A stretch of 64,000 nucleotides of DNA from Siphonodentalium dalli (Eukaryota; Mollusca; Scaphopoda; Gadilida; Siphonodentaliidae), in contig CP136064.1 in assembly GCA_032622095.1 (NCBI GenBank), forward strand, positions 142,681,954 to 142,745,953. Reading direction: 5' to 3'. The notes under the pieces were generated by a model. It searched no databases, was not told the origin of the DNA, and was given only the letters and a program-made list of their open reading frames with translations. Positions 10,203 to 21,900 of the stretch are shown one piece after another. The translations under genes were made by a program, and so were the position numbers. Positions within the stretch are counted from its first letter, which is position 1; each line of letters opens with the position of its first letter.

Positions 10203-11078
10203 AAATGCCGCAAAGCCCAGTTAATTCACACGCAACTTCGACTAGGATGCAGTAACCTCAATGATGATCTCAGTCGCAACCATTTAAACGAATCTGATAA
10301 ATGCTCATGTGGGGAAGTCGAGACTGCCGACCACTTTTTACTATATTGTCCCAGATACTCGACAATACGAATAGAAATTTTCTCAGTATTAGCACAAAAT
10401 TTGTGGAGATCTGATATTTTACTTAAGTGATCTATTTCATTTCCCAAAAGACTTAATAAGGCCATATTTGAGGCAACTCAAACATTTATACTAACAAGCA
10501 ATCGATTTCGTTAGTCGCCAATTGTATTTCTGATATTCACAATAAGTAGCTGCTCGAATTTGATAGTCTCCAGACTCACAAACAAAAAATGATATAGCAA
10601 TAAATCATATACATGTATATAGCTAACAACGTAGCAATAATTTCAATAACTCGATCCAAAAACAAATAAATAAAATTATAAAAAAGCCATATTAAGGTAC
10701 TGGCAAACTATTGACTCCACTCGACACAAATAGTTTAAAATTTTCCTATGTAAAACAATAACATGCATAAGGGTAGTGATCATTGTAAATATATGTGTTA
10801 ATTGCTTTTTTCCCTCTGTTCTCAACTTCTCACCCAACTGTAATCCATCAGTTCATTAATCTTCTTATCATGCTATGTGTCTCTTCCTCTCACTTAATCT
10901 TGACTTCCACTTCTTACTGAACACTATATGTAATCTATTCCTGTCTGAGGAGATGGCTCTATATAAGCATCTGATGCTTGTTGTCAAATCCTCTTCCTCC
11001 CTTCTAGTCTTCTATTCATGCGTCATGTTTTATAATTATATAATTTTGGGATGAAATAAAATAAAATATTGTTTAAAC
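10203..11078 (+). mobile_element. LINE-C: short 5'-truncated LINE inserted in LINE-A ORF2
   Basis: An 876-base insert flanked by a 13-base TSD. The first 300 bases encode the end of an RT polyprotein: CRKAQLIHTQLRLGCSNL, then KCSCGEVETADHFLLYCP, the C-terminal zinc knuckle of a LINE, with stops later. The rest is 3' UTR ending AAATATTGTTTAAAC, shared with the element at 22734-23811. It differs from the LINE-A/B family. Confidence 0.8.
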
Positions 11079-14000
11079 CAATACTCCCCACTTGGTCACC
11101 TCATTGTCATGGGAGATTTCAATGGTAACTTGGAAAAAACCGATGCTAGAAACAGTTCATTTTCAAAATTTATCGACTCATGCAAAATACAATCTGTCAA
11201 CAGTAAACCCGTCTGCGGCGATCCACGCTTTACATTTGTAGCTGCTGGTGGTAACCACGGGACAATTATAGATCATATTCTGATTCCAATTTCTGATACA
11301 CGCAGAATAGCCAGCGTTAAAATTTTGGATAACTCTTCCAATGTGTCAAATCACCGTCCAATCCACATGTGCATATCGTATGAGGCGGAAATAGAATCGT
11401 CACCGACAAGTGTAAACCCAGCCAGGCCGAACTGGAAAAAGCTCTCCTCTTCAAACGAGGATCTGTGGCTTTATCAATCACACGTTTGCGAAACTTTACC
11501 GACATATGCAATTAAAAGTACACGAGATTTAGACAAATTTTATGACGATGTTACACTCAGCCTAAAAGAGTATTCACAACTGTTTGTGGCCCCGAAGAAA
11601 TTTAATCGCCATCTCAAGCCATTTTGGCACGAACATTTGAATGAGCTGCACAAAACAATGACTTCGTATCGGCGCATTTGGCTGGAAGCAGACAGTCCAC
11701 GCGATGACACTCACGTTGCATGTCGAAATTACAAAGACGCAAAATGCCTCTTTCGACGTGAATACCGAAGGGCCAATGAACAGTTTCTCAGAAAAGCCGA
11801 CGAAAGACTTGACACCCTTGCTGAAACAGACATGGACAATTTTTTTCGAGCCTTTAATGCTCATAAAGCACGGAGAAAGGCACCCGCCCAACATTTATTC
11901 GAAGTAGACACCAAGACACTCCGTGATCCCCCTGAAGTGATAGAAGCATGGGCAGCATATTACGAAATTCTTTACTCACCTCTTCAAAGTGAAACCTTTG
12001 ACAAATCCCACTTTGAAAACGTTAATGCTATAGTATCCCCACTATCCCGGGACCTCAATGATTTATCAGGTAATCTTGATTCACTTTTATGCTACGATGT
12101 TAAGTCTGATGAACTTGAAAATGTACTCAGATCAGTAAGCAAAGGGAAAGCCCCAGGTCATGACTCCATATCATATGAGCACATTTTATATGGCGGTGAG
12201 TATATCTTACATACTATCGCCCACATGTTCACCAAAATGTTGGAATTCAATCACATACCATCACAGGCGAAAATCGGAGTCATGGTGCCACTGTACAAAG
12301 GGGGCAGCAAACCAAAGACGAAATTTGATAACTACAGAGCTATAACTTTGCTTCCTATCCTCTATAAGATTCTCGAAAAAATCATATTTCATCGTCTGGA
12401 ATCTCATGCCCCACATCTTATCCAAGTTAACTCCCTACAGCATGGATTTCAGAAAGGGGTAAGCAGCATGCACTCTTCCTACATAATCAGTGAATGTATA
12501 TCATATACCAAAGAGCTACACAGCGCCATTTATGCTTGCTTTCTCGACGCACGTAAAGCGTTTGATACAGTGTGGATAAACGGATTGTTGTTCAAATTAC
12601 TCCAGAGAGGTTTCTGCGGTAAAATATGGCACATTATCAAAACTCTCCTTTGTGGTCTACAATGCGCTGTCCGCTTTAATAATTTAACTTCCAAACTGAT
12701 CCCCATAAACCAAGGAACAAGACAAGGAAGCATATTAGCCCCTCTTTTATACATGCTGTTCATTGATGACCTATTGGCTGACCTATTTTCAAATCCTCAT
12801 GGCTTGCGATTGAATTCCATAAACTGTGTAGCACCAACGCAAGCTGACGACATGACGCTTTTGTCTCTGACAGCAACCGGTGTACAACAGTTGTGCAACG
12901 TATGTGGAGAGTATAGCCGGAAATGGCGATTTTGTTATAACCAGGACAAATATAAGGTGGTCGTGTTCAATGAAACAAATTATAATGCTAGAAATCGCAC
13001 GATAAATACGTGGATCGTCAATGACAAACCGATATCCGAATCTGACAAAATTACACACCTTGGCATACCTTTACATCGCGAGTCACATGCTAGCAAGCTC
13101 TCCAGTCACATCTGTGAGAAAATTAGATCAGTCTATCTCATGTTAAGTAACGCCGGTATGTATGCTGGTGGGATTACCCCACTCAGCTGCCTTACAATAT
13201 ATTCTTCGGTTGTTTTACCCAAAACTCTTTATGGGACAGAACTAATGTGTGGGCTCAGTGAGACAATTTTGACATCTCTGAACGAGCACATAGGTTCTGC
13301 CTCAAACGCATCCAAGGATTGCCCACAAGATACCGAACTGATGTCGTCCAATCTCTCCTTGGAACAGGTTCCTTGTCGTCGATTGTTGATAAACGAAAAC
13401 TATGTTTTTTGGGGAACCTCTGTAGAATGACGCAAGGAAAATCGTCGCAAGAAATCTTCTCCTCACGATTGGCCGACCACCTTTCGCAAACGTCAACTGA
13501 TGAATCTTCTTTTATCAACGATGTTATATCCATACTAAAACGGTATAATTTATATTCATATCTTCACAACTACGCCACACATGGTAATTTCCCATCCAAA
13601 GGTGAATGGAAAACAATCACCACACAACATATTAACGATATACAAAATCGTGAATGTGAAGAGCGCATGAGAAGCTCTGAATCACTAACAACGTTCGCAC
13701 AAAATCATAATATAATGTCAAAATCTATTCTTTGGAGATCTTGTAGATCACATCCACAGGAAAAACATAAATTCTTGCTTGCTGCGAAGCTTCTGGCCCT
13801 GCATACACGTACCTCCCCAGAATGCGGGCATTGCAAACTGTGTGGCAAAGTTTATGTTGATATTGTTGAGCATGCCTTACTGGATTGCTCTTCGACTTCA
13901 GAGTCTAGAATCCAAATGTGGTTTTCATTAATTGACATTTTCGGCATACCATGTTATTTATTCATTGATTCTCTCACACAGAAGGACCAAGTGATGGTAT

Positions 14001-14152
14001 TTCTTTCTATCCTGTCTGACGATATCAGGAGACAAATACTCAACCTGAACGAGTTTTCGCTCTTCGTGGTGAGGAATTCCTACGGGATGTGGTCCCAGTA
14101 TACAAAGGAGATCAATCTCGTCGTAGATAGCAATCTGCTTGCCAATCCTTAA
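11079..14152 (+). pseudogene. LINE-A ORF2, main part: end of endonuclease, RT, zinc knuckle
   Basis: It begins with GHLIVMGDFNGN (endonuclease MGDFN motif) and the catalytic SNHRPIHMC near 11345. RT follows: KAPGHDSISYEH, KFDNYRAITLLP, motif A FLDARKAFDTVW near 12545, motif B NQGTRQGSILAP, FIDDLL, and motif C PTQADDMTLLS near 12838-12870. This family has QADD where most RTs have Y/FxDD, and all three copies here agree, so it looks like a family trait. A 1-base shift near 13282 moves to the frame ending at 14152. The C-terminus has CGHCKLCG...HALLDC. The enzyme would nick target DNA and copy element RNA; this copy is dead. Confidence 0.85.
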
Positions 14153-14697
14153 CTGGACTCCCTTTACATGTGCCCCTTTATTATCCATATAGTTGTAACG
14201 CTAATTTGCTTGGCACATTCTGTAAATAACAACCTTCAAGCATATAATTTTATATTTGTTGACAATCAATTTGCGAGACACTCTACAACCACAATTTTTG
14301 CATCACCTGTTCAACTTCTTAGTGATACATTAGCTGATGTGCAAATAAAGTGGCCCCACACCTTGGGGGGACCTTCGTTTGTCACATCGGGTAAGTACCT
14401 CGCTCCAAAGTTGGATCATTGATATCGTCTCCAGATAGACTCAGACATATTCGTGTCAATACCAATTGAAATTAAACACACGCTAGGAAAACTTGTGATT
14501 AAATGAAAGTTTGCATCCGAGTGTGAATACTCGTATGTACGTCCTTATACATGCAGTGAATTATTATATGATCGTATGCGTGCATGTTTGCTTGTGTGTG
14601 CTTGCCCTGTCCACATTTATATATGTGTATATATGTATATGTGTGTGTATTGTATGTATGTGTATATATATATATATATATGTGTGTGTATATGTAT

Positions 14698-14729
<32 letters not shown>

Positions 14730-15105
14730 GTGTCTGTATGTATGTATGTGTATATATATATATATATATATACGTATATATGTGTGTGTGGGGGGGTGCG
14801 CGCGTGTGTGTCTATGACTGTGTACATGTCTGTACATCCGTCCGCTCGTCAGTGTATGTATGTATATCTGTTCGCCTGCATGTGTCCGCATACCTGCCAA
14901 TCGACATAGCTGTCTGCGTATATGTACATTGTATGTCTGTCGCTCTGACTTTGATTTCTGTCTGAATATGTATTCATTTGTATATGTCTTCTTCATCTGT
15001 TCATCCCACTTGTGTAAATAATTGTATTATGATGTTTAATGTTTGATAAGCTCTTCGTGTAACGGAGGAAAATAACGGATATAGGATATATATAATAGAG
15101 CGTTT
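14153..15105 (+). mobile_element. LINE-A copy 1 3' UTR and tail
   Basis: A non-coding tail of about 950 bases. TG/TA-type microsatellites fill about 14620-14800. The terminus near 15050-15105 (AAGCTCTTCG...ACGGAGGAAAATAACGGATA, then ATATATA) matches the ends of the other two copies. ORFs here are microsatellite artefacts. Confidence 0.75.
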
Positions 15106-16581
15106 TGAGAAGAATATGTGAAATTAATATACACATGTGTTCACATAGTAGGCCTTTCGTAACATGAAACTGTCTCGTGGTACATGCTATGTTTCCTCTA
15201 TACAACAGACTAAATTTATAAGATGTACAATACATATAATTGGTGAAAAGAATACATGAAGTAAGTATTTATGCATTTGTCTACATCAGCTGGGATCTTT
15301 ATTGTCTCCATGTAATGGGGATTTTAGACTAAATTTCTTCCAATATACAGGAAGATTTTATTTTCAAGCATCCATTCAAGCATCCATGGACCGACATCTT
15401 GTGGGAAGACGTACTTCGTGAAAACCTTGCTACAAAAGTCTGCCTCGAAAATATCACCCGCACCTGACAGAATAATATGGTTTTATAAATATTGGCAGCC
15501 CCTATATGATGACATAAAGTATACTGTCACCCCTCAGGTCAACTTTATACGGGGTTTGAAATTTTTGAAATTTTTGAAGTTTTTGAAATTTTTGAAATTT
15601 TGAGATTTTTGATTGATAAGTTGATAGACATTTGTTGATTTGATTTGGGTTGAAAGATTAGAAAATCAGTGCCCCACCTCTCAAAATTATCATTTAAGGA
15701 ATAATTTTGGTTTTGAATGTAATTACAGTTTTATATGCAGCAGTTTCCTGAAATATGTATGAAATATTAAAAATAATAAATATGAATTGAAAAACCCTGT
15801 CCGGAAATGCTTCTATCTGACAATATTTATTTTATTTTATATTTTCTGGTATATTAGATACATACACGTGTACAACTAATTTGGGAAATTTTACAGCTCG
15901 CAAAAATGTTTGGAGTGTAGCAAGTGGGAGAACTCTATCTGAAATCGCCTGAAAATTTTATGACATGACGGTTTGTTGTAAAAATAGTAATGAAAAATAT
16001 GTCCCAATTGATAATCACATTATATAAGAAATTGAATGTCCTCATAGTGGTGAACATCTACATGTATACCAAATTTCATTGAGATCCAAGCAGTTGTTAG
16101 CACTACTGTTCAAGTTATGCCCTGAACAGACATCGGACGGGTGGACAGACAGGTGCAAAACAGTATACCCCCCTTTTTTTTTAAAGGGGGTATTAATATC
16201 GATAATTGATATAAGCATTTCCTGACATGTGTCTTCGACTCGATTTCATTATTTTATACCCTGGGAAATATAGAAAACATATTTAGGAAGCTCTAGATAT
16301 AAATCCACCATCAAATGCTGATCACAAACTGATATTAAAATCAGTGCTTGTGATTCGGTATAAAGCCTTTAGACTCTACTGTTTATAGCTACTGGTATAA
16401 TCTTGTGTGCCAAATAGAACTGCAGGGTGGAATATATTAAGTGCAGGGTGAACATTTCTGAAAACAATTATAATAGTGCAGGGTTTAATAGGAGGGTGTG
16501 TTCACAGTGGGAATATATCAATTCTCACAGAAAAGTTGATATCATGTGGAAAATGGACTTTTTCAATATTTAATAACTTAA
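15106..16581. repeat. Non-coding stretch with TTTTTGAAA minisatellite and a C/G hairpin
   Basis: A minisatellite of about 9 bases (TTTTTGAAA) runs 15557-15610. At about 16161-16196 an inverted repeat ATACCCCC...TTT / AAAGGGGGTAT forms a hairpin with a T-rich loop, preceded by a short GGACGGGTGGACAGACAGG repeat. The stretch 15520-16196 may be one non-autonomous element, but no TSD was found. No coding signal. Confidence 0.4.
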
Positions 16582-17004
16582 AGATACTCAATCCGATCAG
16601 ACGCTCCTAAATTACTATTTCTTAAGCTTCCGGGGTAAAAAATATGTGATTCGAGTCGAGGAACCACCCATCAAAGCACAGAGTGATCAGATTTTGATTT
16701 TTGAAGTTTATTTATCGAGATGTGTACTAATAATTGGCACAGAAACACGAGGTCAAACGGACAAATTGCCGATGACGATGGATAACTCTAAAATCAAGTG
16801 GTAATAATAACCACTTGATTTTAGAGTTATGCATCTTCATCCGCAATTTTGACCGAGACCACCTTTTTGATGGCCCGTTATTGTGCCACAACAATAGAAA
16901 TAATAAACTTCAAAATTGATATCTGATCACTTGAGTCAAATATTTTTTTACTACCGAAGCCAAAGCAATAGTAATTTAGGAGCGTCTGATCGGATTGAGT
17001 ACCT
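16582..17004. mobile_element. Kolobok-type MITE (fold-back), TTAA target duplication
   Basis: Its ends are AGATACTCAATCCGATCAGA and the reverse complement of AGGTACTCAATCCGATCAGA. TTAA flanks both sides (16578-16581, 17005-17008). Almost the whole element is an inverted repeat, meeting near 16803 at ACCACTTGATTTTAGAGTTA. TTAA TSDs with AGG-type ends are known from the Kolobok/T2 superfamily, so that assignment is inferred. Relatives lie at 21675, 56034 and 63449. Confidence 0.75.
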
Positions 17005-17399
17005 TTAAACAATTAATTTTGTATCTAGACTTGATTGACATGCTTAAAATTGATACATGCATGGGAAAATGTAACCATCGTTGTCTACATGCCCCGTGTG
17101 CCCAACATATCAAATGAAAAATCCAGTCTCTTGTACTAGTATTTGTAATTAAACTATTTGTATAGCATTTGTTATTTAAATTTATAACAGAGCCATAATT
17201 GTGTTTAAATGTGCAGGGTGGATTTTTCTCATAAAATTAATAAACATACAGGTACAAATATTTGGCACACAAGAGTATGCACTTTGGTGGAGTCTGATGA
17301 TGATGTTAGATACTGATGCTGCTAGTCTACAGGGTCAGTGTTGGTTGTTCCCCTTGCAGAGGAGTTATAAATGGGTACAGGACATTTTGGATCGTCTTA

Positions 17400-18692
17400 A
17401 GTCGTTTCGTACCATATTTTTGGTAGTTTCGCACAATATTTTTTGTTGTTTCGTACCTTATTGTTAGGTCGTTTCGCACCATGTAGGAAACAAATTCGTC
17501 GTTTCATACCAATGATACCATGTCACTATACTTAAGAAATAAATACACGGTGTAGAGGTGTGTATGGTCAAGTTGTACCACAAAAAACTGATTGTAGGAC
17601 GACGCGTAGCGGAGTCCTACAATCAGTTTTTTGTGGTACAACTTGACCATACACACCGATACACCGTGTATTTATTTCTTTTGTAATACGACTGAAAGTT
17701 TATGGTCACAATTCGACTGAATAGTCAACGAAATACTGCGCTTTTTCGGTCTCAGGTGAGAAAACATTTCGTGGTGTAATTCGTATTGGGCATACTCGAT
17801 TTCTTTGCATGGAGTACTCTCGTAATGTCTTGGCTTGTTATGAAATTCCCCCGTTGATTTTTCGAGGCACCTCTTCTAGAAATAATCGTTGTGATTGGCT
17901 AAAAAACGATGTGTTTTCAGCGCCGCCCGTGCGTTTCATTTAAATTGTACAGGAAATACGATGGGGTCATTTCTGTTTTGAACGTTGTTGGGACAACATG
18001 AATATGATCATCGACTATGGACCAATTTCCTTACACAAAGCGATCTAAATTATCTAGTTTACTAAACTAATCTTATTCCCCTTCTGTACTGGTGAACAAA
18101 CGCTTTCATTTTCAACTTGATTCCGAAATATCGAATATGATCGAGATTCGAATCGACGAATGCACAGCCCGGCCCCATGGATTTATTTTGTCATTTAATA
18201 TACTTATTAAATAACTTTCTTTGGTCGTAACATATATCAATATACCATAACATCATTTGGACAATATTCATTGGCAACCAAACTGGTTTCAAGCGACAAA
18301 TCGCTAGAAAATTCGCAAGATTGTCAAGATGTAGCAAAATTCAAAGGGTTACGGGTGCGGCTGTACTCCGTTGATGCCCCGTTTGCGCGGAGTTAGAAAA
18401 GACGGGAAAAGTCGCGTGTGGCGATCTGAATAAACCGATTTTTTTCGTGGTACAATTGGAAAAAGTAGAATTGTACCACAAAACTGGAACGAGATAGCCA
18501 TGGTAACTCGGGCCACTGGCCAATCAGGACATGGCTTTTAAGCATAGTTAGGCAGGGTCGTATTACAAATGTACATGTATGTCACAACATAGGGAAACAA
18601 ATAAATGATTTTCTGCAAAGTACGAAATAAAAAAATGTAACCAAACAATCCGGTATGAAACAACCAAAAACTATGGTATGAAACGACCATGG
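17400..18692. mobile_element. Candidate fold-back element with GTCGTTTCRTACCAT ends
   Basis: The left end (17401-17520) holds four or five copies of a motif like GTCGTTTCGTACCAT. The right end (about 18645-18692) holds the same motif inverted (ATGGTATGAAACGAC). Inside are a 67-bp-arm palindrome (17534-17680) and a smaller hairpin (about 18443-18482, GTGGTACAATT / AATTGTACCAC). No TSD or coding sequence was identified, so the boundaries are provisional. Confidence 0.4.
17534..17680. repeat. Near-perfect palindrome, 67-bp arms
   Basis: The left arm 17534-17600 starts AAGAAATAAATACACGGTGT and the right arm 17614-17680 ends with its complement. The two differ only around GAGG/ATCG. The 13-base centre is GC-rich (ACGACGCGTAGCG region). 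Such cruciforms are common in fold-back elements. Confidence 0.85.
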
Positions 18693-19530
18693 TATCGGAT
18701 AGTGAAATAATGAAGAAGTCACTATAGTTGTATATCATTTATATGGTCACAATATATATAATGCAGCGTGAAAGTTGACATGACATCTGGGCCGGCCAGT
18801 CAATACCTGGAAATCAGGTGAGGCGAAACTGTCTCTGGTCGAGAAATTTTCGACACAATCCCACAATGCAAATCCGCTTTCATCCGACATTACACTTTTA
18901 TTAGTTGCCGAGGCGGGTGAATTTTAATCATCGGATGATCGGCTTTTTGTCGTTTGTTCTAAATTGAAGAGGGGTCAGGTGATGATTGTGAGCGACTATA
19001 TCTTCATATTTGTCTGATTTTCATCGATGTAATTCCGCTATCGGGAGCTTTGGAATAAATATCATTGAACAATGACAATTTGACATTGAATTTGAATGAT
19101 TGATTGACTGAGTCATTCATTCATTCATCTTCAAGTCAAGATCACTGTTCTGCGTCTCTAGTTGATACGTCCTAGTGACCAAAGCTGGCTTTTACAGGAC
19201 GTGTTTTGTGTTCGACTTCAGTATTCAGACTTGTTCAGGTGTTGTCAATCGCAATGTCACATTGAGATTGTCAAGTCTGAACACACTTACACAGAACACT
19301 GAGTCTGAACAGTGAACTTGATCTTGAAGATTTGAGTCTTGACTGAAGTTTGAAAATGAACTTGCTGCATGGTCTGAGAGTGAGACTACAGGTTCAAACT
19401 TAACAAAGTTAAAAATTGTGACGGTCATCACTCAGTGGCATAGACATTTCTTATGCAATAATCATTAATCTATTAAAACATTGACCCCCCCCTCTATACC
19501 TGAATTATTTTTATCTCAACATCTAATAGT
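18693..19530. other. Non-coding stretch, nothing identified
   Basis: AT-rich sequence with a few short CATT repeats near 19110-19130. No convincing ORF, element end or RNA gene was seen. Confidence 0.4.
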
Positions 19531-21600
19531 AATAGCCAGTTACTCTCATTTTATCATTCAATACGACTGTGCGACTAATAAAAGCGACAAAGAAAAACTA
19601 TCATTGAAATATTACCTCGGCTAAAAAGCCTAGGATCCAGATACATGTTGTTGCATGCTCTAGACAAATTTGTATATGGCAAACAAAAAATACCTGCGTT
19701 TAGGGTTACATTGTCTAATTTCTCTAAAGGTCGGTAGGGATTTTTTTTCTTCTAATTTTTTTTATTCTGAATTCCATTGGGTCATTGAAAATTAAATCTA
19801 GATAGCTTCACAATTCAGATTAATTAAAAGGTTCAACACTAAATATTGTTATCTTAGCCCAATAAAAAGTTTTTGGTAGGCACCTTTTTCTGGTGTAGGT
19901 AGGGAAACCATAAACAGGCATTTTTAGTTTTTGGCCTAATTTCAGTTCACAATTAGAACTTGGCCTATTATCATCCTTGGCAGACCTTGGTTGGGTCTGG
20001 CTTTAATAAAATTGCTGATACATGTCCTTGGCATTCAACAATGAATTTTTGCTATCTACAGACTTCCACAGTGCGACACTAAGACAATGTCTGCAGTAAT
20101 TTGTTTCAATTTTGCAAAAAATAAATAGAACTACGTGATTTGCCTCAGCCAAAATATAGCCGACTAAATTTCTTTTTACCGAGGCATTCGGCTCGGCTCA
20201 GCGGCCTCAGCCAATAGCTGACGATAATAAACAGGGCTACACGGAGTCCCCACCTTATTTTACCGGAACATTTTTGCCATAATTTAGGCCAGTTATTCTC
20301 ATTTTATCATTCAATATGACTATGTGACTCACGAAAACTATCCTATCATTGGTGACAAGGGAGCATGTTTTTTTTGTAATGCCTCTGCCGAAGAACAACA
20401 ATGTTAAGGTACTTTAATGGTATCTAAAAAAAATTGCCATGATTGGGACTTTTCTGTGAGGGATATTTTAATATTTAGACAATTTAAAAATAAAATGCAC
20501 TAATTACGCTATCTGTCTGCTTAGGCTCTCCAATATAGGCCTACAATTAATGTCATGTGCCACATAATTCACATATTATAATTAAAATTATCTTATTTGT
20601 AACCTGAGAGTATAACTACTTGACTCGATCAGGACAACTATCATTGGCGACAAGGGACCATGTTTTTTTGTAATGCCTCTGCCGAAGAAAAACAATGTTA
20701 AGGTAAGGGTAAGATGATTAGGGCGGGAGGGGGGATAGCTAAATACTTTTGCCATGATTGGTACTTTTCTATGAGGGATATTTTAATATTTAGACAATTT
20801 TTAAAAAATGCACCAATTAAGTTAGCTCAGCTAAGTAGCTGCCAGCTTAGGCGCTCCAATATAGTAGGCCTACAATTAATGACATGTGCCACATAATTCG
20901 CATATTATAATTAAATTTCGCTTATTTGTAACCTGACAACTGTCATTTGCGACAAGGGAGCATGTTTGTTTTTTTTTTCGGCAAAGGCATTACAATTTAC
21001 AGCTCAGAATTTGTTGAAATTATTCAGTTTATATCACCTGAATTTGTTTTACCCATGTTACGAACATATAGGCCCGGGGGTTAGTCTCATTTTATCATTC
21101 AATATGACTATGTGTCTCAGGAAAACTATCATTGGTGACCAGGGAGCATTTTTTTTCTTCGGCAGAGGCATTACTGTTCAGCCTGAGAAATTGTTGAAAA
21201 TTACCCAGTTTATCTCCGCCTCCGCCTTATATTTTTTACCTCAACATCTAATGGCCAGTTACTCTCATTTTATCATTCAATATGACGACACGACTAAGAA
21301 AAACTGTCATTGGTGACAATGAAGCATGTATTATTTTTCTTAGTCGCATAGCCATATTGGATAATAAAGTTAGAGTAACTGGCCAGTAGAATTGAGTTTT
21401 AAAAAATTCAGGCAGGGTGTTGGACTGTTGGTAAACTGGGTAAATTTCAACCGAACAAATTCTAAACTGTAATGCCTCTGCCGAAGAAAAACATGTTAAG
21501 GTAAGATGATCAGAGCAGGAAGGGTGGATGTGCATGGGGGATAAACTACTACACGTTATGACGTCATTTCTCATTTTTTTCATTTGTTTGTTTGTTGAAA
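19531..21600. repeat. Complex of tandem and inverted copies of one non-coding repeat
   Basis: The phrase ATTTTATCATTCAATATGAC followed by ...AAAACTATCATTGG..GACAAGGGAGCATG recurs near 19547, 20305, 20637, 21092 and 21265. A block around GTAATGCCTCTGCCGAAGAA recurs in both orientations (20377, 20673, 20975 inverted, 21155 inverted, 21470). Blocks 20341-20620 and 20636-20935 are tandem direct copies. An inverted pair closes at 21253-21383. It appears to be MITE-like sequence rearranged several times; no coding signal. Confidence 0.6.
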
Positions 21601-21674
21601 ATTGGTATACATGGGCAAATGAGAAATGTCCAGGGCTGTTCTGATACTAATAATTAATTTAATTCTTTCATTAA

Positions 21675-21900
21675 AGGTACTCAATCTGATCAGACGGTCC
21701 CCATATCATCAAGATACAACAACAAGATTTCTTCAAAATACGTTTTTGTTATCAGAATCGATTAATTGCAACAAAATAATGCCAACCACTGTCAACTATG
21801 GTATAAAATTTCCCAAAACATGTTATTTATCAACATTTTCAAATTGTTTAAGAAATATGACAGTATTATCACTTGAGTATCACGAAATTTGGCCGTATTA
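21675..21900. mobile_element. Kolobok-type MITE, 5' half only
   Basis: TTAA at 21671-21674 is followed by AGGTACTCAATCTGATCAGA. The next 200 bases align with the reverse complement of 56290-56460 (AACAACAAGATTTCTTCAAA, then ATCGATTAATT..). No right end was found, so the 3' boundary is approximate. Confidence 0.6.

Larger units (their letters stand above)
1250..15105 (+). mobile_element. LINE-A copy 1: near full-length two-ORF non-LTR retrotransposon, split by nested insertions
   Basis: The element reads ORF1 (1266-3013), a 232-base spacer, ORF2 starting at 3246, and a 3' UTR ending near 15105. The ORF2 pieces are 3246-3356, 9881-10202 and 11079-14152. A hAT element, LINE-B and LINE-C interrupt it. 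The 3' terminus reads AGCTCTTC...GGAGGAAA.. then ATATAT, shared with LINE-B (reverse complement at 3573) and LINE-A copy 2 (reverse complement near 25150), which defines the family's 3' end. The 5' boundary is only approximate. ORF2 has an APE-type endonuclease, RT and a C-terminal zinc knuckle, as in CR1/Jockey-type LINEs; the exact clade is not assigned. Confidence 0.8.

Noticed and set aside
10903-11078. Host exon in the LINE-C 3' region
   Set aside because: It lies within the TSD-bounded insert, and the terminus matches the other LINE-C family copy at 23811.
12838-12870. QADD as an inactivating mutation in one copy
   Set aside because: Three copies from two subfamilies share it, so it is more likely the family norm.
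14499-14996. Overlapping Tyr/Ile/Thr/His- or Cys/Val-rich ORFs
   Set aside because: They translate TA/TG microsatellites on both strands; the same happens at 926-1141, 3684-4517, 25206-25710 and 51257-51717.
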